64,000 nucleotides of DNA, from positions 258,501 through 322,500 of the forward strand of contig NZ_UFRM01000001.1 of the NCBI RefSeq assembly GCF_900444945.1. The letters are read 5' to 3'. The notes under the pieces were generated by a model, which was not told the origin of the DNA, made no database searches, and worked only from the letters and a program-made list of their open reading frames with translations. The DNA comes from Actinobacillus lignieresii (GTDB taxonomy: Bacteria > Pseudomonadota > Gammaproteobacteria > Enterobacterales > Pasteurellaceae). Positions 47,545 to 57,867 of this stretch are shown piece after piece; within the stretch, counting starts at the first letter, position 1; the number at the start of each line of letters is the position of its first letter. The translations under genes were made by a program, and so were the position numbers.

Positions 47545-47572
47545 TTGAGAATTACTTGGTTTACAGTATAAT
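47545..47572 (+). promoter_or_regulatory. ppiD promoter
   Basis: TTGAGA at 47545-47550, a 16-nt spacer, TATAAT at 47567-47572. Confidence 0.65.
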
Positions 47573-47611
47573 CACGACAATTTTTTGTAATGAACTTCTA
47601 GGAATTTATCC

Positions 47612-49489
47612 ATGATTGAGAATATGCATGAACGGACGAAAGGTCCCGTTTTTAAAATTATTTTTGCCTTGGTATCTTTATCTTTCGTAATTACCGGTAT
47701 CGGTACGGGGTTAGTCGGCGGTGACACGGCGGCGGTAAAAGTCAATGGTACGGAAATTACTCAACAAGCGTTTAATGCGGCTAAAAACCGTCAGCAAAGC
47801 GTGTTAAACGCACAGATGGGAGAACGTTTTTGGGATTTGCTTGATACGCCGGAATATGCAAAACAGTTTAATCAGTCCGTGTTAAACGGCTTAGTTGATG
47901 AAGAGTTATTACGTCAATACGCTAAAGAACTGAAATTAGGTATTAGTGCGGAACAAATTAAATCGGAAATTGTAAATAGCCCGGTATTCCAGCAAGACGG
48001 TAAGTTTAGCAACGATTTGTATCAACAAACCTTAAGAAGTAACGGATTAAGCGCGGACGGCTACGCGGCAATCGTTAATGAAGGTATGCTTTTCTCTCAA
48101 ATCCAAGAAGGGGTTATCGGCAGTGAGTTTAACGTACCGGAACAAGAAGCGTTATTAGCAAAACTGTTACTTCAAAAACGTCAAGTTCGTTTGGCGAATT
48201 ATTCGATTGCTAAGGAAGCGACGAATCAAACGGCTTCGGCGGAAGAATTACAAAAATATTATGATGCGCATAAATCCGAATTAATCGAACCGGAAAAATT
48301 AACGGTGGAATATGTAACATTAACACCGACGGACGTAGCTAATAATGTGCAAGTTAATGACGAGCAAGTCAAAACTTATTATGAAAAAAATAAAGCGGAT
48401 TACGCGACTAAAGGTGAAACTCGTTTCGCCCATATTCAGTTAGCGAATGAAACTGATGCTAAGGCTGTTGCGGAACAAGTGAAAAACGGAGTTGATTTTG
48501 CCGAATTGGCCAAAACTAAATCAACCGATAAATTATCCGCTGCGCAAGGCGGGGATTTAGGTTGGGCGAAAGCAGGTACTTTCCCGAAAGCGTTTGAAGC
48601 TGCCGCTGCGTCATTACAAGACGGTCAAGTAAGTGCGGTAGTTAATGTAGATGGTGCTTATCACATCATCAAAGTGTTGGAACGTAAGGCTGAAACGGTT
48701 ATTCCGCTTGAGCAGGTAAAAGATCAAATTACTAAAACGATTCGCCAAGAATTGCTTCTAACCGAATATTCCAATATTGCGCGCGAAATGGCGAATAGAG
48801 CATTTGAGAATAGCGGCAGTTTGGAATCGGTTGCACAAGCAGGCGGTGTAAAAGTGCAAAAATCCGCACAATTTACCCAACAAAACGTGCCGGCGGAACT
48901 GAATAATGAAAAAGTATTAAAAGCATTATTTAACGGAGAGTTACGCCAAAGCGGTCAGAATTCGGATGCGATGGATATCGGAGACGAACATAACCCGAAA
49001 ACAATGTTTGTACGTGTAAGCGATTATCAAGCCGAACGTGTAAAAACCTTAGAAGAAGCTAAAGCTGAGGTCACAGAGGCGATAAAACAGCAAAAAGCGG
49101 AACAAATCCTATTAGCGAAAGCGGAAGAACAAGTTAAAGCGCTTAACGAAGGTAAAGATGAGAAAGTTTCTTTCGGTAATGCTCAGACGTTAGTATTCGC
49201 ACAGGCGGAAAGTGAGAATCCGTTATTAGCTCAAACGGTTTTTTCTATGCCGAAGCCTGCGGACAAAGCTGTTTATCAAGTAGCGCGTAACCAACAAGGC
49301 GATGTGATTATTGTTGCTTTAGATAAAGTGATCGACGGAAGCTTAGAGGAATTTAAACCGCTTTCGGTACAATTTGCTCAGGCGGAACAGACACTGTTAC
49401 GTAATGATTTACTCAAAGACTTACGTGCCAGAGCTTCGATTGAAGTGAATCAAGATTTTATGGGACAAGCGGAATCTCAAGCCCATTAA
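47612..49489 (+). CDS. ppiD: Periplasmic folding chaperone PpiD (parvulin-like)
   Basis: Membrane-anchored periplasmic chaperone near the Sec translocon, helping newly exported outer-membrane proteins. It has 625 residues (E. coli 623). A single signal-anchor helix lies at about 13-35 (VFKIIFALVSLSFVITGIGTGLV). A SurA-type N-terminal chaperone domain follows, then one parvulin domain at about 267-358 (FAHIQLANETDAKAVAEQVKNGVDFAELAKTKSTD and GDLGWAKAGTFPKAF) and a C-terminal helical region. TTCTAGGAA lies before the ATG. Monocistronic, ending in a terminator. Confidence 0.94.
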   Translation: MIENMHERTKGPVFKIIFALVSLSFVITGIGTGLVGGDTAAVKVNGTEITQQAFNAAKNRQQSVLNAQMGERFWDLLDTPEYAKQFNQSVLNGLVDEELLRQYAKELKLGISAEQIKSEIVNSPVFQQDGKFSNDLYQQTLRSNGLSADGYAAIVNEGMLFSQIQEGVIGSEFNVPEQEALLAKLLLQKRQVRLANYSIAKEATNQTASAEELQKYYDAHKSELIEPEKLTVEYVTLTPTDVANNVQVNDEQVKTYYEKNKADYATKGETRFAHIQLANETDAKAVAEQVKNGVDFAELAKTKSTDKLSAAQGGDLGWAKAGTFPKAFEAAAASLQDGQVSAVVNVDGAYHIIKVLERKAETVIPLEQVKDQITKTIRQELLLTEYSNIAREMANRAFENSGSLESVAQAGGVKVQKSAQFTQQNVPAELNNEKVLKALFNGELRQSGQNSDAMDIGDEHNPKTMFVRVSDYQAERVKTLEEAKAEVTEAIKQQKAEQILLAKAEEQVKALNEGKDEKVSFGNAQTLVFAQAESENPLLAQTVFSMPKPADKAVYQVARNQQGDVIIVALDKVIDGSLEEFKPLSVQFAQAEQTLLRNDLLKDLRARASIEVNQDFMGQAESQAH

Positions 49490-49510
49490 TTCGGTTTTGA
49501 TTGATATTTA

Positions 49511-49550
49511 AAAACGCCTAAAACTGATATGTTCTAGGCGTTTTTGTTTT
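49511..49550 (+). terminator. Terminator after ppiD
   Basis: AAAACGCCTA (49511-49520) pairs with TAGGCGTTTT (49535-49544), followed by further T. Confidence 0.88.
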
Positions 49551-49576
49551 GTCTTATTTTTCTTACTCTATATAAT
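49549..49576 (+). promoter_or_regulatory. Promoter of the marC-oppA-like-apbC group
   Basis: TTGTCT at 49549-49554, a 16-nt spacer, TATAAT at 49571-49576. It begins within the tail of the ppiD terminator. Confidence 0.55.
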
Positions 49577-49610
49577 AACGCATAATTCCCTCTTAGAAGG
49601 CTGGTGAGCT

Positions 49611-50264
49611 GTGGAAATCGATCTTAATCTTGCTATTTATCTTCAATTTTTTATTGGATTATTCGCGATTGTGAATCCGTTCGGTTCACTTCCCATTTTT
49701 TTCGGTATGACCGCTCATCAATATGAGGCGGAAAGAAATCATACGAGCTTAGTTACTTCGGTATCTATCGGTGTGATTCTATTGGTTAGTTTATTTTTCG
49801 GTAAGTTTATCTTAGACGCTTTCAGTATTTCGCTGGATTCTTTCCGAGTTGCCGGCGGTTTTCTGATTGTCAGTATCGCCATGACGATGATTAGCGGTAA
49901 ACTCGGAGAACATAAACAAAATAAAGAAGAAAAGAATGCGGATGTCAGCGAATATGAAAATATCGGCGTAGTCCCGCTTGCAATGCCGATTATGGCGGGG
50001 CCGGGCGCAATCGGTTCGACGATCGTATGGGGAACTCGTTATCATCAAGTTACGGATTATATCGGATTCAGTGCGGCGATTATTTTATTTGCGGCGGTAT
50101 GTTATATCTTATTCCGTTTTTCCGCACCGTTAGTGAAAAAATTAGGTAAAACGGGATCGAATGTGGTTACTCGTATTATGGGGCTGATCCTCATGGCTTT
50201 AGGTATAGAAATTATTGTAGCTGGGCTTAGTAATTTATTTCCGGGATTAACTTCCGTTCATTAG
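49611..50264 (+). CDS. MarC / YchE family inner-membrane protein
   Basis: A 217-residue protein with six hydrophobic segments. MarC-family features are the N-terminal FIGLFAIVNPFGSLPIFFGMT and the central VVPLAMPIMAGPGAIGSTIVW repeat-like element (about residues 120-140). Function unestablished. It starts with GTG at 49611. In E. coli the related ychE lies next to oppA; here an OppA-like gene also follows, 14 nt downstream, so the association is conserved. Confidence 0.88.
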   Translation: MEIDLNLAIYLQFFIGLFAIVNPFGSLPIFFGMTAHQYEAERNHTSLVTSVSIGVILLVSLFFGKFILDAFSISLDSFRVAGGFLIVSIAMTMISGKLGEHKQNKEEKNADVSEYENIGVVPLAMPIMAGPGAIGSTIVWGTRYHQVTDYIGFSAAIILFAAVCYILFRFSAPLVKKLGKTGSNVVTRIMGLILMALGIEIIVAGLSNLFPGLTSVH

Positions 50265-50278
50265 AAGGATAGAATGAG

Positions 50279-51829
50279 ATGCACTCTGCGAAACAAGCGG
50301 TCAAATTTTTCCAAAATCTTGTCGGTTTATTAGCTTGTTTGCTTATATTATCCGCCTGTGAGCGGGATTTGCCGGTCAAGCATGTTGAGCCGGCTAAACC
50401 CGAAACACTTCCGATCATAGACCATAATATTTTAAAACGAGCGATTTACACGAATAAATTTCAATTGGATCCGCATTTTGTTTATTCGTCGGCGGAATCG
50501 GCTCCGTTACGAGATCTATTTAGCGGCTTATTGGCTTATAATGAAAAAGGTATCGTTCAACCGGCATTAGCGAAAACATGGTTTACCGAAAATAATAAAG
50601 ACTGGCTGTTTATTTTAGATGAAAACGCAAAATGGTCTAACGGTGAACCTGTTACCGCAGAAGATATAGTGCTGAGCTGGCAACGTTTAGCTAATCCAAA
50701 GAATGCCTCACCGTTAGCACCGTATTTAGTTTATATGCAGTTAAAACACGCTAAAGAAATACTGAACGGAGAGAAAGCGGTCGGTGAATTGGGCGTTAAA
50801 GCGTTGAATGCGACCACATTACAAATTCGCTTGGAAAAACCGAATTTGGTTTTACCCAAAATGTTGGCACACGTTGCTTTATTGCCGAGTTATCAGGGAG
50901 AGATACCGAATCCTAATATGCTGATTACGAATGGCGATTATGCATTAGCCGCTCAAACGGACAAAAGTTTATTACTGCAAGCGGTTAAAAATGATCCTTC
51001 TTTTGCCAAAGTGGAATATCATCGTATCTCGGTTTTACAATCGATTAAACCGTTCGATATAGTGGAGAATCCGTTAGAAGGACAACAGCATAATATTTGG
51101 GAATTCCCTCGGTTATGTAATTATTATTATGAGTTTAATTTTGCCGATCCTCAGTTAAAGCATAAAGAAATTCGCCAGGCAATAAAAACTATGATTTTGT
51201 CCGCCCGTATTCCGCATCAATACGGTATTGCGAATTTTTCGGTGTTACCGAAGAGTATGTTAAATTCGACTGAGCATCAGTGGAACCCGATTATTATTGA
51301 AACTTTATTGACACAAGCGGGAATCAATTCAAATAACCCGTTACAGATTACGCTGAGTTATGACGAACAGGGCAAACATACTGAAATCGCTCAGCAAATG
51401 ATTAGAACGTTAGGGCAATCGGATTTAATTAAAGTTACCCCTCAAGCACTCGATTGGTCGCAACTGTTAGCGGTAAGAGAACAAAAAAATTATCAGTTAA
51501 GCAGAGCCGGATGGTGTGCCGAATATGCCGATCCGTTACCGTTTCTATTACATTTTCATTCTAAAAGCGTTGATAACAAAAGCAATTATCATAATCCGCA
51601 AGTAGATGAAAAGTTGGAAAGGTTACAAAATCAAAATTTAACGGAAGAAGTAAGAACACAATTGATTCAGAGTGTCGTTAAACACCTTGATGACGATGTC
51701 GCCGTACTTCCGATGTTCCAATACTATCGCCGTGTTGCATTAGATCCCACCATTTTAGGTATTGATTTAAATAACGATAGTGAAGTAATTTATAGTAAAC
51801 ACTTATATCGACTGAAACCTAAGGATTAA
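50279..51829 (+). CDS. OppA-like peptide/solute-binding lipoprotein (SBP family 5)
   Basis: A 516-residue ABC-type substrate-binding protein. A lipoprotein signal with lipobox LSAC puts the lipidated Cys at residue 27. Family-5 features follow: LDPHFVYSSAESAPLRDLFSGLLAYNEKG, VQPALAKTWFTENNKDWLFILDENAKWSNGEPVTAEDIVLSWQRL, and RAGWCAEYADPLPFLLHF near the C terminus. No permease or ATPase genes adjoin it, so it is an orphan binding protein. The codons for KQAVKFFQN in the signal peptide are an uptake sequence (50293-50315). Confidence 0.87.
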   Translation: MHSAKQAVKFFQNLVGLLACLLILSACERDLPVKHVEPAKPETLPIIDHNILKRAIYTNKFQLDPHFVYSSAESAPLRDLFSGLLAYNEKGIVQPALAKTWFTENNKDWLFILDENAKWSNGEPVTAEDIVLSWQRLANPKNASPLAPYLVYMQLKHAKEILNGEKAVGELGVKALNATTLQIRLEKPNLVLPKMLAHVALLPSYQGEIPNPNMLITNGDYALAAQTDKSLLLQAVKNDPSFAKVEYHRISVLQSIKPFDIVENPLEGQQHNIWEFPRLCNYYYEFNFADPQLKHKEIRQAIKTMILSARIPHQYGIANFSVLPKSMLNSTEHQWNPIIIETLLTQAGINSNNPLQITLSYDEQGKHTEIAQQMIRTLGQSDLIKVTPQALDWSQLLAVREQKNYQLSRAGWCAEYADPLPFLLHFHSKSVDNKSNYHNPQVDEKLERLQNQNLTEEVRTQLIQSVVKHLDDDVAVLPMFQYYRRVALDPTILGIDLNNDSEVIYSKHLYRLKPKD

Positions 51830-51832
51830 TTG

Positions 51833-52930
51833 ATGAATCAACTTAACGAACAGCAATTAAGTGAAATTAAATTTGTTTTACAAAATTTCACTCACCCTAC
51901 ATTGCAAAAAGACTTAATCGCATTGAATGCGTTTAAAAAAGCGGAATTAGGCGCAGGTATTTTACGTTTGGAATTTACCATGCCGTTTGCTTGGAACAGC
52001 GGTTTTGAAGCGCTGAAAGCGGAAACCGAAGCGAAACTTAAGCAAATTACGGCGGCAAACGAAGTGAAATGGCTATTGAATTATCAAATCGCCACCTTAA
52101 AACGTGCCAATAGCCATCCTGCGGTAAACGGCGTAAAAAATATTATTGCGGTAACATCGGGTAAAGGTGGGGTAGGTAAATCGACTACCTCGGTAAATCT
52201 TGCATTGGCGTTAAAAGCGGAAGGTGCAAAAGTCGGGATTTTAGATGCGGATATTTACGGCCCGTCCATTCCGCATATGTTAGGTGCGCAAGATCAGCGT
52301 CCGACCTCTCCGGATAACAAACATATTACACCGATCGAAGTCTATGGTATTCAATCGAACTCAATCGGCTATTTAATGGCGGATGATAATGCGACCATTT
52401 GGCGTGGTCCGATGGCGAGTTCGGCATTAAGCCAGTTATTGAATGAAACATGGTGGACGGAATTGGATTACCTTGTAATCGATATGCCGCCGGGTACCGG
52501 CGATATCCAACTTACCCTTTCGCAACAAATTCCGGTTACCGGTGCGGTGGTGGTAACCACTCCGCAAGATATTGCGTTATTAGATGCGGTGAAAGGTATT
52601 TCAATGTTCCAAAAAGTGTCGGTACCGGTCTTAGGTATCATTGAAAATATGAGCGTGCATATCTGCCAAAATTGCGGTCACCACGAAGATATTTTCGGCA
52701 CCGGCGGTGCGGAGAAAGTGGCGAAGAAATACGGTACTAAAGTATTAGGACAAATGCCGTTGCATATTCGCTTACGTCAAGATTTGGATGCCGGCACACC
52801 GACCGTCGTTGCGGCACCGGAACACGAAACCAGCCGAGCCTATATTGAATTAGCGGCAAAAGTCGCTTCGGAATTATACTGGCAAGGTTCGGTTATCCCG
52901 TCTGAAATTATGATTCGTGAAGTAAAATAA
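51833..52930 (+). CDS. apbC: Iron-sulfur cluster carrier protein ApbC (Mrp)
   Basis: P-loop NTPase that carries and inserts Fe-S clusters. It has 365 residues (E. coli Mrp 369). A MIP18-like N-terminal domain covers about residues 1-80. The deviant Walker A GKGGVGKST is at 110-118, with ILDADIYGPSIPHMLG after it. VIDMPPGTGDIQLTL is the Walker B region, and the cluster-binding CxxC is in HICQNCGHHEDIFG. The TTG at 51830 is in frame but the ATG at 51833 is preferred. It follows the OppA-like stop by 3 nt. Ends before a paired-USS terminator. Confidence 0.95.
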   Translation: MNQLNEQQLSEIKFVLQNFTHPTLQKDLIALNAFKKAELGAGILRLEFTMPFAWNSGFEALKAETEAKLKQITAANEVKWLLNYQIATLKRANSHPAVNGVKNIIAVTSGKGGVGKSTTSVNLALALKAEGAKVGILDADIYGPSIPHMLGAQDQRPTSPDNKHITPIEVYGIQSNSIGYLMADDNATIWRGPMASSALSQLLNETWWTELDYLVIDMPPGTGDIQLTLSQQIPVTGAVVVTTPQDIALLDAVKGISMFQKVSVPVLGIIENMSVHICQNCGHHEDIFGTGGAEKVAKKYGTKVLGQMPLHIRLRQDLDAGTPTVVAAPEHETSRAYIELAAKVASELYWQGSVIPSEIMIREVK

Positions 52931-52961
52931 GTTTTAATAACCACGAAAACACAAAGAACAC

Positions 52962-53008
52962 AAGCGGTAGAATTTGCAGAAAAATTTGCAAATCCTACCG
53001 CTTTTTTT
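52962..53008 (+). terminator. Paired uptake-sequence terminator after apbC
   Basis: AAGCGGTAGAATTTGCA (52962-52978) pairs with TGCAAATCCTACCGCTT (52987-53003), one mismatch in 17, then a T run. Confidence 0.83.
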
Positions 53009-53118
53009 ATCAATATTATTCAATATTGGGCGGATATAATTTTGTTTGTCAGGATGTTATGTTATTGTAAAGATATTTATCTGTTTGGTTATTTTTATTA
53101 ATTTGAAAGGAGGCAATA

Positions 53119-53598
53119 ATGAAAATAAAAATATGCCATGTTGTGCTGTTAGCATTAAGCGGCTTCATCGGTTATAAATGGTATCAACATGAACAATGGC
53201 AACAGCTGATGGTCAGCGGTTATTGTGAGAAAGACGGCACTTATTTCGACGATAGACATACCAAGCAGGAACTAATAGATAGGGCAATCAACTATGTACT
53301 AGAACATCAACCCGAAGGAATGATTGGAGAAAAAGGAGAAAGTTGGGATATAAAACGGTATACCAGCATGGAGGAGTTTAAGAAGCTAAATCCAAATTGT
53401 TGCGAGGTTCAACCGTTAGTTGTTGATTTTCCTCCCGAATACTATGATTTTACCTTAGAAGGAAAGGCTTATAGGTATGTGATTGTAAATTATACGCGCT
53501 ATTATGCCGCTAATGCTAAGAGAGAACCCGATTATTGGACGAAATATATCGCATTTGATAATTGTGGTGGTTTAAAAGATTTAAATGATTTAGATTAA
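53119..53598 (+). CDS. ORF1-like protein preceding the apxIVA-like gene
   Basis: A 159-residue protein with one N-terminal membrane helix or uncleaved signal (VVLLALSGFIGYKWY, about 8-22) and a polar remainder with four Cys (YCEKDG, NPNCCEV, FDNCGG), suggesting a periplasmic, possibly disulfide-bonded domain. I recognise no named domain. A perfect AAGGAGG lies 5 nt before the ATG. In A. pleuropneumoniae a gene called ORF1 sits in this position directly upstream of apxIVA and was reported to be needed for ApxIVA activity in E. coli. It lies 23 nt before the RTX gene and appears intact. Confidence 0.75.
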   Translation: MKIKICHVVLLALSGFIGYKWYQHEQWQQLMVSGYCEKDGTYFDDRHTKQELIDRAINYVLEHQPEGMIGEKGESWDIKRYTSMEEFKKLNPNCCEVQPLVVDFPPEYYDFTLEGKAYRYVIVNYTRYYAANAKREPDYWTKYIAFDNCGGLKDLNDLD

Positions 53599-53621
53599 AA
53601 AATAAGATAAGGAGATCAAGA

Positions 53622-55139
53622 ATGACTAAATTAACAATACAAGATGTAACGAATTTATATTTATATAAAGAGGAGTTACTACCTAGGAATAGATTAGATG
53701 ATAGTTTAATTTCTAAAACTCTGAGTAGAAATAGAAAAATTGATAAGAAAGAATTTATGTTAGATGTTGGACGTTTTGTTACTGCAAACGATTTCGATAT
53801 TGTTAGATATTTTTTTACTGCAAAAGATTCATTAATTAATTTAAGTTCTCAAGCTCGTATTTTAGCAGAGTTAAAACCGGGTAAATATTCTAAAACCCAG
53901 ATATTAGAAATGCTAGGTTATACCCAAAATGGTGCAAATATAAAATTTGCAGGCAAAATACAAGCTTTAGGATTCTATGATGATAATAAAAGTGACTTAC
54001 TAGAACGAGCTTACCTTTGGAATACTACGGGATTTAAGATTCGGGATAATGTAGAAGGACAAGCTGGAAAAGATTTATATTTTGTCGTTGAACAATCAGG
54101 AAAACGTTATATTGAGAATTTTGGAATTGAGCCACTTAATAAAGAGGAAAATTTTGATTTTGAAGGAGGTTTTTGGTCAAATCTAGTTAATTTAGGTTTG
54201 GAAAGTATTATTGATCCGTCAGGAATTGGCAAAAAAGTAGGTATTGATTTTATTGGTGAAGTAGATACTTATACCTTAGATGAAACAAAATTTAAAGAAG
54301 AGGTAAATAGGAAGAGCCATTGGAGCTTAATTAATGCAGCTAAAGTTTATGACGGTTTAGATCAAATTATTAAGAAATTATGGGATAGCGGTTCAATTAA
54401 GCATTTATATCAAGACGAAAAAAGCGGTCGGCCTAAACCGATTATTTATGGTACAAATGAAGGCGATTCTCACATTAATGGAACAAAAATTACTCGTAAA
54501 ATCGCAGGTAAACAAGTAACAATTGATATTGCTAATCAAAAAATTGACAAAGGCATATTAAGTGGAATTACAACTAGTATGCTAGGAAATATGTTATTAG
54601 GGGGGATTTCCAATGATGATCTCGGTACGCCCTTACCAAATAAACAAGATATTATTGACAGTCTCACTAAGATTGATAATCGTTTGGCATCTTATGTTAA
54701 AAATGGCGTGGTTTATGTAATGGGAAATGGAGATGATATTGTTACAGGTACGGAATATGAGGATATTTTTCATGGAGGTCAAGGGGAAGATATTTATCAT
54801 GCTGGAGAAGGAGACTTAATTGAAGATTCTGATGGTAAAGGCAAAATTTATTTGATTAGAGCTAATAATTTACCTAAAGCGGATCCTGAAAGAGAGGATA
54901 ATGAGGATAATTTAAAAGAAAAAGAAGAAATTAAAAAAGGTTTATTAATTGGGGCGATTTTAGAAAGTTATACACCAAGCAATAAATCTGCAACTTTTGC
55001 TTATTCGTCCAATTACATTGATGAAGCTTCTAGGGCATATACTAATTATCGCTACGAAGTTAAAGGGTTAAAACTACCTGTTGTTAAAAAGTCCATTAGT
55101 AGATTTTACTGCAGATTTATTAACCATAATTCCAATTGA
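53622..55139 (+). pseudogene. apxIVA-like fragment 1 (N-terminal, 505 codons)
   Basis: MTKLTIQDVTNLYLYKEELL matches the ApxIVA start. It includes an RTX-like patch GNGDDIVTG ... GGQGEDIYHAGEGD (about residues 365-400). After LKLPVVKK the frame is lost and about 15 unrelated residues lead to a TGA at 55137. This piece alone could still be translated. Confidence 0.85.
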
Positions 55140-56916
55140 TGAAGAAGGAAATCCTCTTACTAAAAAAGGAATTACAATAAAAAATTTTAGAAATGGAGAT
55201 TTAGGTATTGGGTTAATGGATCTTAATAGCTATTTTTATTTACTTGGCGGAGATACAGTTGGCTATGATGAGAACAGTCCGGGTTTTTATACTCCACGGA
55301 ATGGAGGTGGCTCTAGAAATAATTCATCTGATACCGGAAGTAATAATGAGTGGGGTGGTAACGGACATGGAAATAATAGAAGTAATGCATCAGATTTAAA
55401 TCAGCATGATAATGATGATAAAAATGGAAATACTAATACACCGAATAACCAGGGGCGTAATTATGATGTTTATGATCCTTTAGCTTTGGATTTGGATGGC
55501 GACGGATTAGAAACTATATCTATGAATGGGCATAAAGGTGCATTATTTGATCATGAAGGAATAGGTATACGTACGGCTACAGGATGGCTAGCTGCCGATG
55601 ATGGTTTTTTAGTATTAGATCGTAATCAAGACGGTATGATTAATGATATAAGTGAATTATTTAGTAATAAAAATAAACTTTCTGATGGTAGTATTTCTTC
55701 ACATGGCTTTGTTGCATTATCTGATCTTGATGTAAATAAAGATAAACTTATCGATCAAAATGATACGTTATTTTCTAAGCTTCAAGTTTGGAGGGATTTA
55801 AACCGAAATGGTTTTAGCGAACCGGAAGAACTTTTTAGTTTAGAAGCCTTAAATATTAAGTCGTTACATACAGCATATGAAGAACGTAATGATGTTCTTT
55901 TTGGTGATAATATACTTACTCAACTTGGAAAATATGAGAAGACAGACGGTAGTTTTTCTCAAATGGGAGATATAAATTTTAGTTTTAATCCATTCTATAG
56001 TAGATTTACCGAAGCACTAAATCTAACTGAGCATCAAAAACGCGCAATTAATTTAGCTGGTACAGGTAGAGTTAGAGATTTACGTGAAGCTGCTACTCTT
56101 TCGGTAGAGTTGGAAACATTATTACAGAAATATACTGTTGCTTCGGATTATAAAGAACAAAGATCATTGTTACCGGTTATTTTAGATAAATGGGCTACAA
56201 CGGATCTACAATATAAACCTTACGAAAAAGAATTACTTAAAACAGTAGAAAGTACTGATAATAGTGCTGCAGTCGTTCGAGTGACACCAACCCAACTAAA
56301 TAATATCCGTAATGGCAAAAATGATCCTGTAGTTATGCAGAATTTTGAGAAAACTAAAGCGAGAATATCGACGCTAAATTCGCTCTATGGATTAAATATT
56401 AATCAGCTTTATTACACAACGGATGAAGATATTCGCTATATTACCGATAAAGTGAATAATATGTATCAAACTACAGTGGATCTTGCTTATCGTTCTCTCC
56501 TTTTACAAACACGTTTGAAAAAATATTTATATAGCATTAATGTAAAGCAAGTTGGAGGCAAATGGACAAATGACTATTCTCGAACAAAAGCTTTATTTAA
56601 TGCTACTTTCTATAAATCTCCAGAAAATGCGTTATATGATCTAAGTGAATATCTTTCATTCTTTGAACATCATTTAAAGTGGAAAGAAGGTCTACTATTG
56701 CTAAGTTATTATATAGATTATGCTAAAGAACAAGGTTTTTATGAAAATTGGGTAACATCTTCGAATGTTACTATTACACATTTAAAGTCTGCCGGTATAC
56801 TTTTTGCCGAGTCAATAAATTTAAAGGCTAATCAAGAGAATAATATTTTACTTGGAAATAAAAATGATAATCAATTGGTTGGTGATTTAGGTGATGATTT
56901 ATTAATTGGCGGACTG

Positions 56917-57162
56917 GGCAATGATACTTTAAAAGGCGGTTACGGTTCGGATACTTATATTTTTAGCAAAGGACATGGACAAGATGTTATTTACGAAGAT
57001 TCGGATACTCAACATCGTGAACGTGATATTGATATATTAGAATTTACAGATGTGAATTATGCAGAGGTGAAATTCCGTCGAGAGGATAATGATTTAGTGA
57101 TGTTTGGTTATCACGATAATGATTCAGTGAAGATGAAGTATTTTTATAGTCATGAAGATTAT
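56917..57162 (+). repeat. RTX module repeat, copy 1
   Basis: About 246 bp encoding GNDTLKGGYGSDTYIFSKGH and downstream sequence through FYSHEDY. Copy 2 (57355-57600) is offset by 438 bp and nearly identical; copy 3 begins at 57742 and is cut by the nonsense codon. Confidence 0.9.
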
Positions 57163-57354
57163 CAATTTGATCAGTTAGTATTTGCGGATCGAAGCTTGTC
57201 TAGAAATGAGTTAAGAGAACAAGGTATGGCATTATTTGGTACGGCAGGGAATGATAATATTATTGATTGGGGTTATAACTCGGTAATTAATGCTGATATA
57301 GGTGACGATATTATAGAGGCTGGTAAAGGAGATGATACTCTTATAGGTGGCGCA

Positions 57355-57600
57355 GGTAACGATACTCTAAAAGGTGGTTATGGTTCGGACACTTATATTT
57401 TTAGTAAGGGACATGGGCAAGACGTTATTTACGAAGATTCGGATACTCAACATCGTGAACATGATATTGATATATTAGAATTTACAGATGTGAATTATGC
57501 AGAGGTGAAATTCCGTCGAGAGGATAATGATTTAGTGATATTTGGTTATCACGATAATGATTCAGTGAAGATAAAGTACTTTTATAGTCATGAAGATTAT
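57355..57600 (+). repeat. RTX module repeat, copy 2
   Basis: Differs from copy 1 by a small number of mostly silent substitutions. Such repeats are a substrate for recombination that changes the repeat number. Confidence 0.9.
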
Positions 57601-57741
57601 CGATTTGACCAACTTGTATTTTCTGATAGAACATTGTCCCGTAGTGAATTAATTAAAGAAGGAATACATTTGTATGGTACGGATAGCGATGATGAGATTA
57701 ATGATTATGCTGATTGGAGTAGCACCCTACAAGGAGGAACG

Positions 57742-57867
57742 GGCAATGATACTTTAAAAGGTGGTTACGGTGCGGACACTTATATTTTTAGTAAAGGACA
57801 TGGGCAAGATGTTATTTATGAAGATTCTGATAGTGTAAATCGTACTCGAGATATTGATACAATTTAA
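57742..57867 (+). repeat. RTX module repeat, copy 3 (interrupted)
   Basis: Starts GNDTLKGGYGADTYIFSKGH and diverges after DVIYEDSD. It ends in ID-T-I followed by TAA where the other copies have ID-I-L-E. Confidence 0.88.

Larger units (their letters stand above)
55091..57867 (+). pseudogene. apxIVA-like fragment 2 (self-processing module and RTX repeats)
   Basis: Continues in the next frame from SPLVDFTADLLTIIPIDEEG. No ribosome-binding site or convincing start is visible at its beginning. It contains DPLALDLDGDGLE (self-cleavage Asp-Pro and a calcium loop), DRNQDGMINDISELF, DVNKDKLIDQNDTLF and DLNRNGFSEPEELF (EF-hand-like loops), a helical region, and RTX modules beginning at 56917, 57355 and 57742. 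It stops at TAA 57865-57867. Confidence 0.85.
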
